From: Conus ventricosus
Taxonomy: Eukaryota > Mollusca > Gastropoda > Neogastropoda > Conidae
Direction: 5' to 3'
Length of the DNA stretch: 64,000 nucleotides
Assembly: GCA_018398815.1 (NCBI GenBank)
Contig: CM031610.1
Coordinates: 39,183,811-39,247,810, forward strand
Each line of letters starts with the position of its first letter. Positions within the stretch are counted from its first letter, which is position 1. Below are positions 1-11,648 of the stretch, one piece after another. The notes under the pieces were generated by a model. The model made no database searches, was not told the DNA's origin, and saw only the letters and a program-made list of their open reading frames with translations. The translations under genes were made by a program, and so were the position numbers.

Positions 1-785
1 TGGTAAATAACCTGCAGAAAAATATCAACAAGCTAATTACATGGACAGAAATGAATCATATGTCCCTCAATGCTAGTAAAACCAAATGCATGTATGTCAC
101 TACACGCCAGAAACGACAGAAATGACATCCTCATTTGCGCCATTACATGCCCAAGGACAAAAGATTGAAGAGGTTACATCGCATAAAGTTTTAGGTGTTA
201 TCATTGACAACGATATATCTTGGTCTTGCCACATTGCGGATCTTGGAAAACGTATTTCTAAGAGAATATATCAACTTTCAAAGATAAAATGTTTTCTAAA
301 TCTTCACTCCAGAAAGATATTCTTTCATGCGCACATTCTTTCTCTTATCAATTATGCATCCACGTTATGGGATAATGCCAGTGAAACTAATCTGAAACTA
401 GTAAGTCGTCTGCATAAAAGGGCCATTAAATTAATTCAGTTGAAATCCAATACCTTGACAAAGAGTGATTACAAAACTTTAAATATTCTTCCATTTAAAG
501 ACAGACTCTACTTCAACAAATGCTTGAGCATGTACAATGTAGTGAATGGATCAGCCCCGAAGATAATCTTTGAGAGCTTTGTCTTCAATAGTTACAGACA
601 TACACATAAACTGTCTCTTCCCAGACTCGATGTAATCTTTATAAATCAAGTTTTCTGTACTCTGGGGGGACCGCATGGAATAATTTGCCTTCCTCCATAA
701 AATCATGTCACTCAAAAATACATTTAAAAAGCACTAAAAATGCATTTGATAGAAACTCTGCGCTTCAATTGAAGTCATTTCCATT
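1..785 (+). pseudogene. LINE reverse transcriptase, C-terminal fragment
   Basis: This is the end of a non-LTR retrotransposon ORF2. The frame starting at base 3 reads through LNASKTKCMYV and then shifts near 115-125. The next frame carries VLGVIIDND, RISKRIYQLSKIK and LHKRAIKLI, the run that follows the catalytic part of RT in Jockey/CR1-like LINEs. Another shift near 650-685 moves to a frame with LPSSIKS, the usual 'LWNxLPxxIKS' ending. The catalytic FADD box lies upstream of the window, so the left side is cut by the window edge and not necessarily by the element. With two frameshifts it is probably dead. The exact LINE clade cannot be set from this end. Confidence 0.8.
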
Positions 786-805
786 AATACAATCCCTTAT
801 CCCCA

Positions 806-808
<3 letters not shown>

Positions 809-869
<61 letters not shown>
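809..869. repeat. (CT)n microsatellite, left flank of LTR element A
   Basis: About 60 bp of pure CT dinucleotide. A CT-rich tract also lies just beyond the right end of the LTR-like element at 6938-6990, which fits insertion into one CT tract. Confidence 0.9.
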
Positions 870-873
<4 letters not shown>

Positions 874-1114
874 AACCTCGGGGTATGTCAGTGGAGGAAG
901 GACTAGCGCACAGCCCAAACACACTCACAGCTTGCTTACAATCTCATTCATATATCATGCATTCGTCACATCAAACCACTTGTAAAGTCTATAACTTTAC
1001 TACACATAATCATAGAAACAAACATCAATGCGCATGGAGTCAAACAAAATAAAACATTCTCTCTTTCCTTGAACTTCACAAAACATTCATCTAAATCATC
1101 ATAACTAACCCGGG

Positions 1115-1123
1115 TATAAATAG
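1115..1123 (+). promoter_or_regulatory. TATA box in putative LTR
   Basis: TATAAATAG lies about 245 bp into the left repeat. The matching site in the right copy (near 5756-5765) reads TTTTAAATAG. It would be the promoter if the repeat is an LTR read on the plus strand. This rests on the motif alone. Confidence 0.35.
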
Positions 1124-1239
1124 ATTTTTCACTTTACCTGGCCAGGTGATCTTAAACTATTTGCGAATCAGTCTTTCCTTTTCTTCTTTTTTTTCTTTTC
1201 TTTTCACTGTCACTTTCACAAACACCAGTCACGACACAA

Positions 1240-1335
1240 CTGCTGGCACTGGTCAGGTTGGACCGCCGGCACTGGTCAGGTCGGACTGCTGGCACTGGTC
1301 AGGTTAGACCGCTGGCATTGGTCAGGTTGGACTGC
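1240..1335. repeat. 24-bp tandem repeat, 4 copies
   Basis: The unit is close to CTGCTGGCACTGGTCAGGTT plus GGAC, repeated four times with small changes. A noisier version is at about 5895-5995 in the right repeat, so it is part of the repeated unit. Confidence 0.85.
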
Positions 1336-1442
1336 TGATGAAAGTGGCGCTGCCAGGTATGAGGTCGAACCCGGTTCGGATTGAACAGTGACTACCAGAC
1401 ATCGATCTGTTCTCCCTTCTTTCTTCCTGCATTAACGCATTG

Positions 1443-1497
<55 letters not shown>

Positions 1498-2301
1498 TCT
1501 TCTAGTTGCTCTATCAAATGGACATGGTTGCTTTTCTTTTCTTTTCCTTTTCTTTCTTTTTCTCTTCATCAGTTAGCAACTCTCTCTCTCTTTCAACATT
1601 TCTCCTTAGTTTTTTCCCGGCAAAACTTATCTAGGCTAAGCTTCAACCGGGGTTTCTCTTCATCCTTTCATCTCTCGGTTTCCCCGTCAAAACCCTCCCT
1701 CCCCAGAACCTCTCTCTCTCTCTCTCTCTTCTCTTTCTTTCTCCTCTCCGGGTTTCTACCTTTTTTTTCCCCCTCTCCTCACTTCTTTTTCTCATCCTAT
1801 GTGTCAAAGGGTGGGAACTTTGGTCGGTTTTTTTCCCCATTTGTCCCCGAAGTTCCCTTTCCCCTGTAATTCCATTGGACTTCAAATCGTAAAGGGTCAA
1901 TCTACCAGCCTTGCTCTCTGTGGGGGTTTCTTTGGGTCTTTTAAATTAAAATTTAGCTTGTTTTAAACCTCCACCAAACCAATACCCCCCCCCTTCCTAC
2001 TTTAGCCAGCGACGTCGGCTTAACTATGGGCCCCTGGTCGCAAATTGGTTTAAAATCAGTCTGACCCAGGGGCCGGACCCTTTCGGGCCCCGACCATCGG
2101 AGTGGGCCCCAAGTTACTCAGCCCGTCTCCCGGACAGTGCTGTTCCGTGGAGCCTCTCCCCCTTGCCAAATTTGGGTTTGACCCCGCCCCCTTATGTCTC
2201 TGTTTGGGAAACCCAAAAATTTTTTTTGGTTTGGATTTATGTCGTTTAAAATGGTGGGGGGACTGCCCAAAATTTCGGTTTTTTTTTTTTTGTTCGTGAC
2301 T

Positions 2302-5300
2302 TTTTCCCCCTTGAAAAAAGATTTGCTCACCCTTTGGTCTCAAAAAAAACGGTACAAAAAAAAAACAAAAAAAACCCGGAATTTGCTGGCCCAAAACAGC
2401 TCCCACGTGCAAGGTTTTCCCAAAAAAAATTTTCCAACAAAGGGTTTTTAAAATTATCAGCTTTGTATGGGGGTTTGTAAATATACCCCAAGGGGTTTTC
2501 ATTGCGTGTGCTTTTTTTTTTCGCCCTCATTTTTGAAAAACCTCTTTTGGCACCTTTGCAATCCCCTCCTGCGGATTTCCCACATCTTTTCTTCAAAAAT
2601 TTTATAAAAAAAAGCACAATCTAATTGATAAAGATCCATGACCCCTCACTGAGGAATCTCCATCCTCGCTTATCGCAACAGTGCATTATACAGAAGCAAA
2701 CTGTATGCTCCAAAAAAAATTACTTTTAAAACAAAAAAGTTCACAAAAAAAATTATGAACCATACCCAAAGGGGAATGAACCCCACACCCCCAATTTAAT
2801 TTAACTGTAGCCCAACATTTAATTATAAAAACATTTGCTATGACCCCGGATATGACTGACTTCCCCTGAGTTGCAGCTTGTGGGTTTTCCGGGCCCTTAA
2901 AAAAATTTTTCAGCTCCAAACATTCTGCCCGACCTGGAATGTACTAAAACCGACCCCCTTTGTCCCCACCTTTGGAACGGGAAAGAGATTGGGCCAACCC
3001 CGATAACAGCCACTTCCTGTTTGGTTTTTGTAAATTTAAAAGGGGGGGATTTTTTAAGGGCCCCTTCCTCTTCCCCCCCTCTTGGGGTGCCTTTGACAAA
3101 AACATCAAATGACATGCAGAAACGTTTTTATGTCTGCCATTGCCCGGGCCCAAATAAAAATCTCAAAGTTTCGGTCAGCTTTTTTTGCGGGGTGCCGAGA
3201 TGCCCCCGCAGAGGGGATCTTTGACCACTGACATGACGTGTCACGTAAAATGCTGGTACCTTTTTGGGGGTTGTCCCCTTTAAACCTGTCTTCCCCTTGG
3301 TGAAACTCGGTAAAAAAAACCCCCCCCTTTTTCCCCAGAAATTCTGTCTCACCCCCCCTCTAAACCCACTGTTTTCAAAAACCTCTTTTTAAAAAAAAAG
3401 ACTTCACGAGTGAAGGGTCTTGTTCCTGCGTCCCCTAAACTCATCGGCGCACATCTATGCCGGGATTTTCCTTGGGGAAACGACTAAGGGGTTTATCACC
3501 CTTTTTCCCTCCTTCTTGCTCCGGGGTTTAAAATGCTCCCCCGTAGCAGTCAACAACTGGATCCCCTGGACCCCTTGCACCGGGGAATTTTTTTCCCTTT
3601 GTTCAAATCTTGGGGGGGTTTCTCCATCACCAGCGCAGAAAAATGGGCCCTGAGAAGTAAGGGGGACGTATTTTTTTCTTAGCAAATGGGAACTCCTCAC
3701 AGTTCCATCCCATTAGAGTACAGGTCTGGATTTGCCGGGCAAATCCCCTTTTCGACCAGCGTTGTCCTTACTACACCCCATGAACAACCGTGTCCCCTAA
3801 CACTTTACCCTTGTGGCCCAAACCCCCTTTTCCCCTGGTAACGAACCAATCAGCCCAGTGGCCCCCCATCCCTGACCTGATGCGGGCCAGTACTAGCCTT
3901 TGGCCGCACTCCCCCTCTTGATGGTTCCCTTTTTGGGTTTAAATGCGGTCGTTTCCCCCAGACGACCTTATCAACCCCCTTGCAAGGCGCTGCCTTTGGA
4001 AAAATCATGGGGGCAATCCTCGCCCATGTCCCCTTCTTGTGACAAAAAAGGGAAACCCCCTATCGTCCCCCTTTTTCCTCCTTTTGCCCCACCCTGGGTT
4101 TTCGACTTTGCAGAAAAATTCCCCTTTTCTCCTTTTCCCCTTTTCCTCACCCGTGGGCCGGGGCCCCGGTTTTTTCCCGCCCCTTTGTGCCCAAAGGGGC
4201 CTCTCTATTTAAACCTTGCTAACTTTGCAATTCCCTGCTTTTCTCTGGGTGTTTTTCTTTCAAAAATATAGTTAAAAAACCGGGCCGGGAAAAAAAAAAA
4301 TCTGTTCCCTTTTTAACCAGCTCTTTTAATTTAGCGAACTTTCCTTTTTCGTACACTCAACTCTAAAACCCCTTCTCAAAATAGGATCTAAACGTGCACC
4401 AAAAATGGGGGTTCGTTTCCCTGTAGTAAACTAGCTGAGCGAAATTTCTTTTTGAAACCCCTCCTTGGAGGTCAAAAACCCTTCATCAATGCCCCCTTTT
4501 TCCCGCACCAAAAACAAAAATTTTTGGTCTGCTTGGGGAACGCAGTGAAAATCTGTAATTTCCTTACCGTCAATAGCGCTGACAAAATGAATGCCCACTT
4601 TTGAAGGCCAACCCTGACTAGTGCAAACGTTTCCCAAAAAGAATGATGTACGCTTCAAGGGGAAAAATTGATCCTTAGAGGGAAATTTTTGGGAACCCTT
4701 TTGGTTTGGGGGGGGGGATAAGCGCACAGGGTCACTGGAAAATGGGGAAATACAAAACATCGGTGGTCCCCCCTTTTTGTTCGGGTTTTTTTATTTTTCT
4801 TGTTGAAACCCTTTTTTTTTCTGTTTCCTCCCATTCTTTTTTGTTTCCTGCGTTTTCCCCAGCCTTTATTTCAAGCTGAATCCCTTTAAACTTTCTGTTT
4901 CCTGCCTTTTAAATTTTTTCTGTCTCCTGCGGGTTCTCGCGACCGGGTCTTTCCGCCCCGGCCCCATTCTTTCCATCTTTTGTTGGGGGCTTTAAACGAA
5001 TGCTCGCAAAAACCCCCTCCCGGGTTGCCTAAATCAAAGAGCGGAAAGCTCAAAGTTGTTTAAAAAGGGGTGTTTTTTCATCCGCCTTTATCTTTTTTTT
5101 TTTTTAACCCAAAATTTTTTCTAATACGACAGCCAAATGGGGGGTTTTCCCCCACGATTGGGCGTAATTGCACAATCCCATGATGATGATATTTTGCTTT
5201 GGGACCCAATGTAATTAAATTTTTTAGGGCGCCCCTTGCGCCCCGACCCCAATATGAGAGCGGTTTTTTGGCAATTGTGCGGGAAAAAGGTAATCTGGGG

Positions 5301-5502
5301 CTGAAATGCCCGCCCAGTGTTAACTATCTTTGGGAAACAATTTCCAAGCCCAGTATTTTTAAATATCTTGGGGAAAATTTCAGTAAGACACTTACCTTGT
5401 TTAGGTTTTTCAATACTTGAATCCCACCCAAACTTCCTCTTGAGAAGTTTAACAATTATAATAAATGGACCCGGGAAAAAAAATCCCGGGGTCGCCAATA
5501 AA
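2302..5502. other. Internal region of element A, low-quality sequence
   Basis: I see no recognisable gene. Open frames here are short, overlap on both strands and are full of runs of one residue. The sequence is packed with A, C, G and T runs, so real frames may be hidden by errors. The gag and pol genes expected of an autonomous LTR element cannot be shown. Confidence 0.4.
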
Positions 5503-6930
5503 TTTTCAACCGGGGGATGTAGTGGAGGAAGGACAGCGCACAGCCCCAACACACTCCAGCTTGCTTACTTTTTTAAATTTTTATTTCATGCATTGTTTAC
5601 TTCAAACCACTTGTTTAAAATCTATAACCCTTTTTACCAAAAATCTTTGAAACAAACATCAATGGCAGGGTAAACAAAATTTAAAACATTTTTCTCTTTC
5701 CTTGAAATTCACAAAACCCTTCATCTAGATCATTTTAAAAAACTAAAACCCCGGGTTTTAAATAGGGTTTTTTCCCTTTTCCCGGCCAGGTGATCTTAAA
5801 CTATTTGGGGAATCACTGGGCTTTTTCCCTTTTTTCTTTTTTTTTTTTTTCTTTTCACTGCAAATTTTTACAAACACCAGGGCACGACCCCAACGCTGGC
5901 CAAATGGTCAGGTTGGACCCCGGCAAATGGGCAGGTCGGGACTGCTGGGGACTGGTTTAGGTTAGCCGCTGGCGTTTGGGCAGGTTGGGGTGTGATGAAA
6001 GTGGGGTGCCCGGTATGAGGTTCGAACCCCCCGGGTTTGGATTGAACAGGACTACCGACATCGAATTTTTTCTCCCTTCTTTCTTCCTGCTTTTAAAGCT
6101 TGCACCTTTCCCCCTTTCCTTTTTTTGCTCTTCAAAAAGGGGAAAGGTTGCTTTTCTTTTCTTTTCCTTTTTTTCTTTTTTCTTATCAGTTTTGCAAAAT
6201 CTTCTCTCTTTTCCCAAAAACTCTCCTTAAATTTCCTTTCCCCGCAGATCTATCTAGTGCTAATGCTTTCCAAAAATCGGTTCTCTTCACCCCTTTTTTA
6301 ATCCCTCTTTCCCCTCGGGCAGAAACCTACTCCCAGGAAAAATCTCTCTCTCTCTCCTCTCCCCTCTCTCTCTCCCCTCTCTCCCCTTCCTCCCCTTTTT
6401 TCCCCCCTTTTTTTCACCTTTTTTCCCCCCCCCCCTTTTTTTTTTCCATCTTTGTCAAAGGGGAGTCCAGGGGTCAGAAATTTTCCCCCCCTTGTCCCCG
6501 AATTTACTCCCCGTAATTTCCCTTTGGGACGTTCAAATCGTCAAGCCCCAATCCCCAGCCTTGCTCTCTGTGGTGGTCAATGGGTCTTTAAATTTTTTTA
6601 GCTTGTTTTAAACCCTCCCCCACACAATCCCCCCCCCTTCCTCTTTACCCGGGACGTCTCTTAATATGGGCCTGGCAAAAATTGACTAGATCAGTCTGCC
6701 CCCGGGGGCCGAGCCCCGGGCCAGACCTATCGGAGTCCCCAAAGTACTCAGTCCGTCCCCGGGCAGTGCTTCTCGTGGAGCCTCTCCGCTGTGCCTAATT
6801 GGTGACGCAACCCCTTAAAGTCGTCGTTTGGGAAAAAAAAAACCAGAAAAATTTTTTTTTGCGTTTGGACTTATGCCGATTGAACGGCTGGCGACTGACC
6901 ACGAACGGTTTTTTTTTTTTGTCCGTGACA
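5503..6930. repeat. Direct repeat / putative LTR A, right copy
   Basis: About 1.43 kb matching 870-2301. It contains GGTTCGAACCCC at about 6019-6030 where the left copy reads GGTCGAACCCGG. That resembles a Pol III B box, but no A box is visible. It ends GTCCGTGACA before a CA and CT-rich flank. Confidence 0.65.
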
Positions 6931-7000
6931 CACACTTTTCTCTCTCTCCTCCTCTCTCCCTCTCTCCCCTTCTCTCTTCTCTCTCTCTCTTTTGTGCTTG

Positions 7001-7250
7001 AATTTTGAATTCCCCAAAAATGTTTCAGATTGTTTCAGTTTCTATGAAGTTATGTTTTTGCAAAAAAAATTTGTGTGTTTTAAAAATGTTTTTTGAGTTG
7101 GGGTTATATTTCAAATTTTTTTTCTTGTTATGAGGGGAGGATGTAAAAAAAAACTGGAGAGCTTATTTTTTAACCCTCAATTAAAGATAATTTTGACTTT
7201 ACTTGACACACCGCACGACACCACACACACCAAACCCCACACCACACAAA

Positions 7251-7281
<31 letters not shown>

Positions 7282-7309
7282 ATATATATATATATATTTT
7301 TAAATATAA
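7001..7309. other. AT-rich spacer with CA and TA microsatellite
   Basis: No gene is visible. CA runs at about 7220-7262 pass into (TA)n at 7263-7297, next to the end of a Tc1-like element. The same TA flank is at 49423-49460 in the mirrored contig. Confidence 0.6.
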
Positions 7310-8851
7310 AAGAAAAAAGTTAAGCACCCCCCCAAGGTTTTTAGTTTGGAGAAAATGAAAATTTTTTTTGTCTAAATGTTTAATGGGGAAAATTTTTTTT
7401 TTCTTTTTTTATTAAAAAGATATTGACCATGAAAACACCAAAAATTTTACAAAAAACATAAAAAGAATGTGGTATTTCAAAAAAAGTCATGACATTTTTT
7501 GTGAAAAAAAACCCCTGAAAAGATGGCATTACAAATCAAGTGTTAAGAAAGGCAAAATTTTTTTGAAAACATTGCCAGAATCCCAAACCAAAGAAAAAAA
7601 GAAAAAGTTCAGTACCCGTGAATCCCCCTGACCTGGTGACCGCCCAACCGCGTCGCATCCCCCAGTCAGTCCCCCGGGATCTTTGCTCGCAGTTGCTGCC
7701 ACTCCTAGCAGTGCGCTTCCAGTTGATGCAGATCTTGTGGAGGGGGGCCCAAAGGGTCTGAAAACGACGGCCATCAGTCCCAGATGTCCCCGTGGATTGA
7801 GGTCTGGGCTCATGGCGGGCCCTGGCAGGGTCTGAATGCTTCTTGCTGGAGAAAGCGTTACGCGGCAGATGAGGCCGGCGTTGTCACCCATGTACATGGT
7901 CTGGTGAAAGTGGGGGTTGTCAAAGGGGGCCAACGCCCCGGTAAAGGACATCTGGGATAAAGACTGTACGCACTCCCTAGGGCGAACTATCTTTGCTCGG
8001 ATTACCGTGTTGAGGGCCCCGAATGGTAATCAAAAACCCCTTTCAGTCGTGGGAGGCACACCCAACCCTTATGGAACGCCACCGGAGGAAAATTTTCCCG
8101 TATGTTCCTGGGGAAGGCTGATTAAGGGGCTCCAAACCTTGATCTTCTCAGTGAGTGCAGAGGAATGGGTTTTTGTCGACCGTGTATCTTTCCCCGTTCC
8201 TCAGGTTCCCCCCGCCAACGGAAAAAAGTCAAAACCCGCGTGGTGGTCATCAAAAAAAGGGGGGCTTGATAAACCCCCCTGCCTTAATCCCCAGGCTTTT
8301 AAAAAAGGTTCTGCACTGTTCTTGTGGAAAAATTTTTTCTGTTAGGCATCCACTGTCTTTCAAACTGGTGCTTTTGGCGAATGGCCATGGCGTATATGCG
8401 AAATAGAGCCCCCGTCTTCGCCTGTGGTTGCATGTGGTGGCCAATCGGGGCGGTCCTGCACAGGTTGGTTTTTCTGGTGTTTCCCACCGCCGGGTGACAG
8501 TGTAGTGGAAGCCCCAAATTGAAGCCCCATTGCTTTTTAAGGCATTCCCTGGAATGCATGCCAAAAATTTTTCCACGTTTGGCCTCTGTATCTCCCTTTG
8601 CACCATATTTCTTTGAAAGAAATTTTTCTTTAAAACCAACTGTGTTGCTAAATGGATGACTCACCAAACCTCAATTTTAAAAATTTAAAAACCGTAATGC
8701 ACGTGCTTCCCCACCATGCAAAGCTTAATACAGCCTGACTGGTTTTACCTTTCAATGACACACCATTCTGACAAAAAATTAAATTTTTGGGGGATAATTG
8801 TTGTCAATTTTGCAGTTGAAATTAAGGGGTTTTAAAATTTTTTTTTTGGTT
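7310..8851 (-). mobile_element. Tc1-like element B, left copy, badly degraded sequence
   Basis: The left end reads AGAAAAAAGTTAAGCACCCCC. The right end near 8825-8851 is garbled but matches the expected inverted copy. The minus-strand interior matches the transposase of 47769-49427, for instance AMSPDLNP near 7820 and MYMGDNAGL near 7880-7900 where the cleaner copy has MDDNARPH. Frames break every 100-200 bp, and many breaks sit at homopolymers. It is best read from the cleaner mirrored copy. Confidence 0.75.
7640..8610 (-). pseudogene. Tc1-like transposase B, left copy (broken)
   Basis: This is a DD34E-type transposase in several frames. The C-terminal third (PDLNP followed by a damaged E region) lies at about 7640-7900. 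The N-terminal HTH part lies at about 8250-8610, with readable pieces such as VQREIQRPNVEKF where the other copy has VRRRIAEAKRW. It is not functional as written. Noise, decay, or both are possible. Confidence 0.65.
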
Positions 8852-8872
8852 GGGGGTATATTAATATATATA

Positions 8873-8912
<40 letters not shown>

Positions 8913-8924
8913 TTATATTGGCAG

Positions 8925-11150
8925 TCACTTTTGAGAGACACACGCAAGGGTTTGATTGACCGCCAAATTTTAGAGACAGACGCAGAGGTTTTGACTGGCT
9001 GTCAATTGTCAGAGCCAAACGCACTGGTTTTGACAGAAAGACAGCCACTTTTCAGAGACTCGCGCACTGTTTTGGTTGACTGTCTTTTAGAGTCAAATGC
9101 ACGAGCTTTGGTTGATTGTCGCCATTTTTTTTTTTTTTTTTTAGCTGTGGAGAAAACGCTCTGGTTTTGATTGACTAACGTTATAGAACCAAAGGAACTG
9201 GCTATGATTGATGGCCAATGATTAAAGCCAAGGGCACTGGCTTTGATTACATTTTTTTTTAGGGCCAAAGGGTTGGTTGACAATCGCTTATTAGAGCCAG
9301 ACGGGTTGATATTAAGTGACAGCCGCCTATGAAAGCTGACAGTGTTTGGTTTTGATTTACATCCACTTTCAGATCCAAATACAAACATACTTTGGGGTGT
9401 TAATGGACAGCTAGCGACGTGCTGCACCCAGAGGGATTTGTTCAGACTGACAACCGCTTTTGAGAGTCAAACGCGCTGACGTTATTTGATATCATTCCCC
9501 CCCCCCCCCCCAAGAACCAAAACAGTTTGTTTTAAACTTACAGCTATTGAATAGAACCTGACGCATTTGTTCTAAACGACAGCCATAGATTAGTGCGAAG
9601 CGCACTTGTTTGATTGACAGACTCTGATTAGAGCGAAACGCACTTCCTTTGATTGACAGACTCTGATTAGAGCGAAACGCACTTGTTTGATTGACAGACT
9701 CTGATTAGAACGAAACGCACTTCCTTTGATTGACAGAGTCTGATTAGAGCGAAACACACCTTGTGATGGACAGCCTCTGATTAGAGCGACACGCTCTTGT
9801 TTTGATTGACAGACTCTCATTAAAGGGAAACGCACTTGTTTTGATTGACAGACTGTCATTCGAGGGAAACGCACTTTTTTGATTGACAGACTGTCATTAG
9901 AGGGAAACGCACTTGTTTTGATTGACAGACTGTCATTAGAGGGAAACGCACTTGTTTTGATTGACAGACTGTCATTAAAGGGAAACGCACTTGTTTTGAT
10001 TGACAGACTCTCATTAGAGCCACACGCACTTGTTTTGATTGACAGCCTTGATTTGAGTGAAACATACTTGGTTTGATTCTGAACAATTAAAGTAGTGGGG
10101 GAAAACAAGCGCAGGCTAACAATTCTTCAGTCATTACAGTAATACAAGTAATACTTGGTTTGATTGAGAGCCTCTGATTTAGAGCCAAATGTATTAGTTT
10201 TGATCAACTGTCACTGATTAGAGTCAAACTCATTGGTTTTGAGTTTTAGTCACTGATTAGATCCAGATTTACTTCTTTGGATGGAAAATACCGGTATTTT
10301 GATTTAAAGCTCTTAATTAAAGACAAACATCATTGTTTGATTTACTGCAAACATCGATTTGAGCGCGAATCACTGGTTTTCATTGAAGACACTAATTAGA
10401 TCTTCTTCTTCTGCGTACGCAAGCTGATACTCCTGCGGACACTCCCTATATGGACAGACAAGTATTAATCCCATCTACCCAACAAGGCAGTGGAGTTTTG
10501 TGTGTATGACCGTTTTTGTTATCCCGTCATTAAGGCAGCCATACTCCATCTTCGGCGAAACTAATTAGATCACATGCACCATTTGTAGTAGAAACCACCA
10601 GTTGGTGACCCAGGTTCTGAATCTAGGTAAAACACTGATTAGAAACAAACCCATGGCTTTGATTGTAAATCCTAATTAGAGTCAAGCAACTTTTAAATTG
10701 AAGACAGTAATTTGAGCCAAACGTTCTGATTTGGCCTGAAAACGCTAATTAGAGCCAAATGCACTAGCGTTAATTGTAAACACCTGTGTAAAACGAGAGA
10801 GCGAGGTGTTGGCTTTGATTAGAAACACTGATAAAAGACGGACGTGTCGGCTTTGCTTACAACAACAGTTAGAGACAAACGCTGCGCCAGCTTTCTTTAA
10901 AACACCAATTAGAGACAAACGCACAGGCTTTGATTGTGGGCACAGATGAGAGACATCACACTGGCAGTGATTAAAGACGTTGAATTAATAGAATACAGAA
11001 AGCACTGGCTTTGATTTTAAACACTAATTAGAGATGATCTCACCAGCTTTGCTTCAAGAGGCGGAATAGAGACAAGTACAGTGGCTTTTGGCTCCAAAAA
11101 AGCACTGGCTATGATTGTAAATATTGATCAGAGATGAACGCTTGAATGCG
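8925..11150. repeat. 39-bp minisatellite, left copy (homogeneous core, diverged edges)
   Basis: The unit is 39 bp, built on TTGATTGACAGACTGTCATT followed by AGAGGGAAACGCACTTG. The core, about 12 units, runs from 9600 to 10070. The edges to 8925 and 11150 carry older versions such as AATTAGAGACAAACGCACTGG. Because 39 is a multiple of 3, it stays open in several frames with a 13-residue repeat (for example SLSIKTSAFPSND). I take those frames to be a by-product. A 157-bp SINE interrupts it. Confidence 0.9.
10403..10559 (-). mobile_element. Short SINE-like retroposon with (GAA)n tail, left copy
   Basis: A 157-bp insert is flanked by a perfect 12-bp direct repeat, ACTAATTAGATC, at 10391-10402 and 10560-10571. 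Read on the minus strand it starts TTCGCCGAAGATGGAGTATG and ends GCAGAAGAAGAA. A GAAGAAGAA tail with ACGGTCATACAC upstream matches, from memory, a SINE common in snail genomes. It inserted into the 39-bp array after the array formed. Confidence 0.8.
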
Positions 11151-11646
11151 CTACTGAGGGGCAAACGAATTATGTGCTTGTCCGTGCGACGATCCCGCTC
11201 GAATTTCGCACCCGGACTGGACTATAGTATGTTAAACTGAAATCGAAAGGGAAGGTTTTCAAGGCAGACATGGCCAGAACGAGCCTCGTTTTACCATCTC
11301 TGTTGAGCGACCGCCTTTGCTTAGAAAGTACCGACATTTTTGAGGTGGTTCACTTCTTCCAGTGTTCACTTGTTCAGTGTAGACACAGATTGATGTAGAG
11401 TTGAATTCTGCTTATAGTATGAATGTTCAACAGAATTTGCTTTTTTTTTCTTTCTTGGAGCCGACTTCCATCTTGCGCATGCTCGCGTTTTCTTTCGATG
11501 TACAGCAAGTTTCAGCTCTGCTTTGCTACCCAGCAGTGTGTTCATGTCGTCAGCGAAACGTAAGATTTGCAAAGAAGCCTAACTCTCCAATGACAATGTC
11601 GCTAGTTAAGGTCATTTTGAATGAGCCGAACATTGGTTCGTGAATC
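11151..11646. other. Spacer between minisatellite and Tc1-A
   Basis: About 500 bp with no recognisable gene. It is nearly the same as 44967-45478 on the other strand. The longest open frames (60-80 codons on each strand) have no known motif. Confidence 0.5.
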
Positions 11647-11648
11647 TA

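Larger units (their letters stand above)
870..2301. repeat. Direct repeat / putative LTR A, left copy
   Basis: About 1.43 kb, matching 5503-6930 in the same orientation. Shared landmarks are GTGGAGGAAGGA near the start, the GGCCAGGTGATCTTAAACTATTT block, the 24-bp tandem repeat, the CT tract, and the end GT(T/C)CGTGAC. The first 800 bp are clean. The rest, from about 1.7 kb, shows homopolymer noise. Confidence 0.7.
870..6930. mobile_element. Putative LTR retrotransposon A (LTR-internal-LTR)
   Basis: Two direct repeats of nearly equal length (870-2301 and about 5503-6930) enclose about 3.2 kb. The left repeat begins TGTCAACC and the right repeat ends GTGACA, matching the TG...CA rule. A TATAAATAG box lies inside the left repeat. 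CT-rich DNA flanks both ends. The internal part is too noisy to show gag or pol, and no primer-binding site is clear. A tandem duplication is the main alternative. Confidence 0.45.

Noticed and set aside
6019..6030. GGTTCGAACCCC as a tRNA gene or SINE B box.
   Set aside because: No A box at the right distance and no cloverleaf. It lies inside a long direct repeat.
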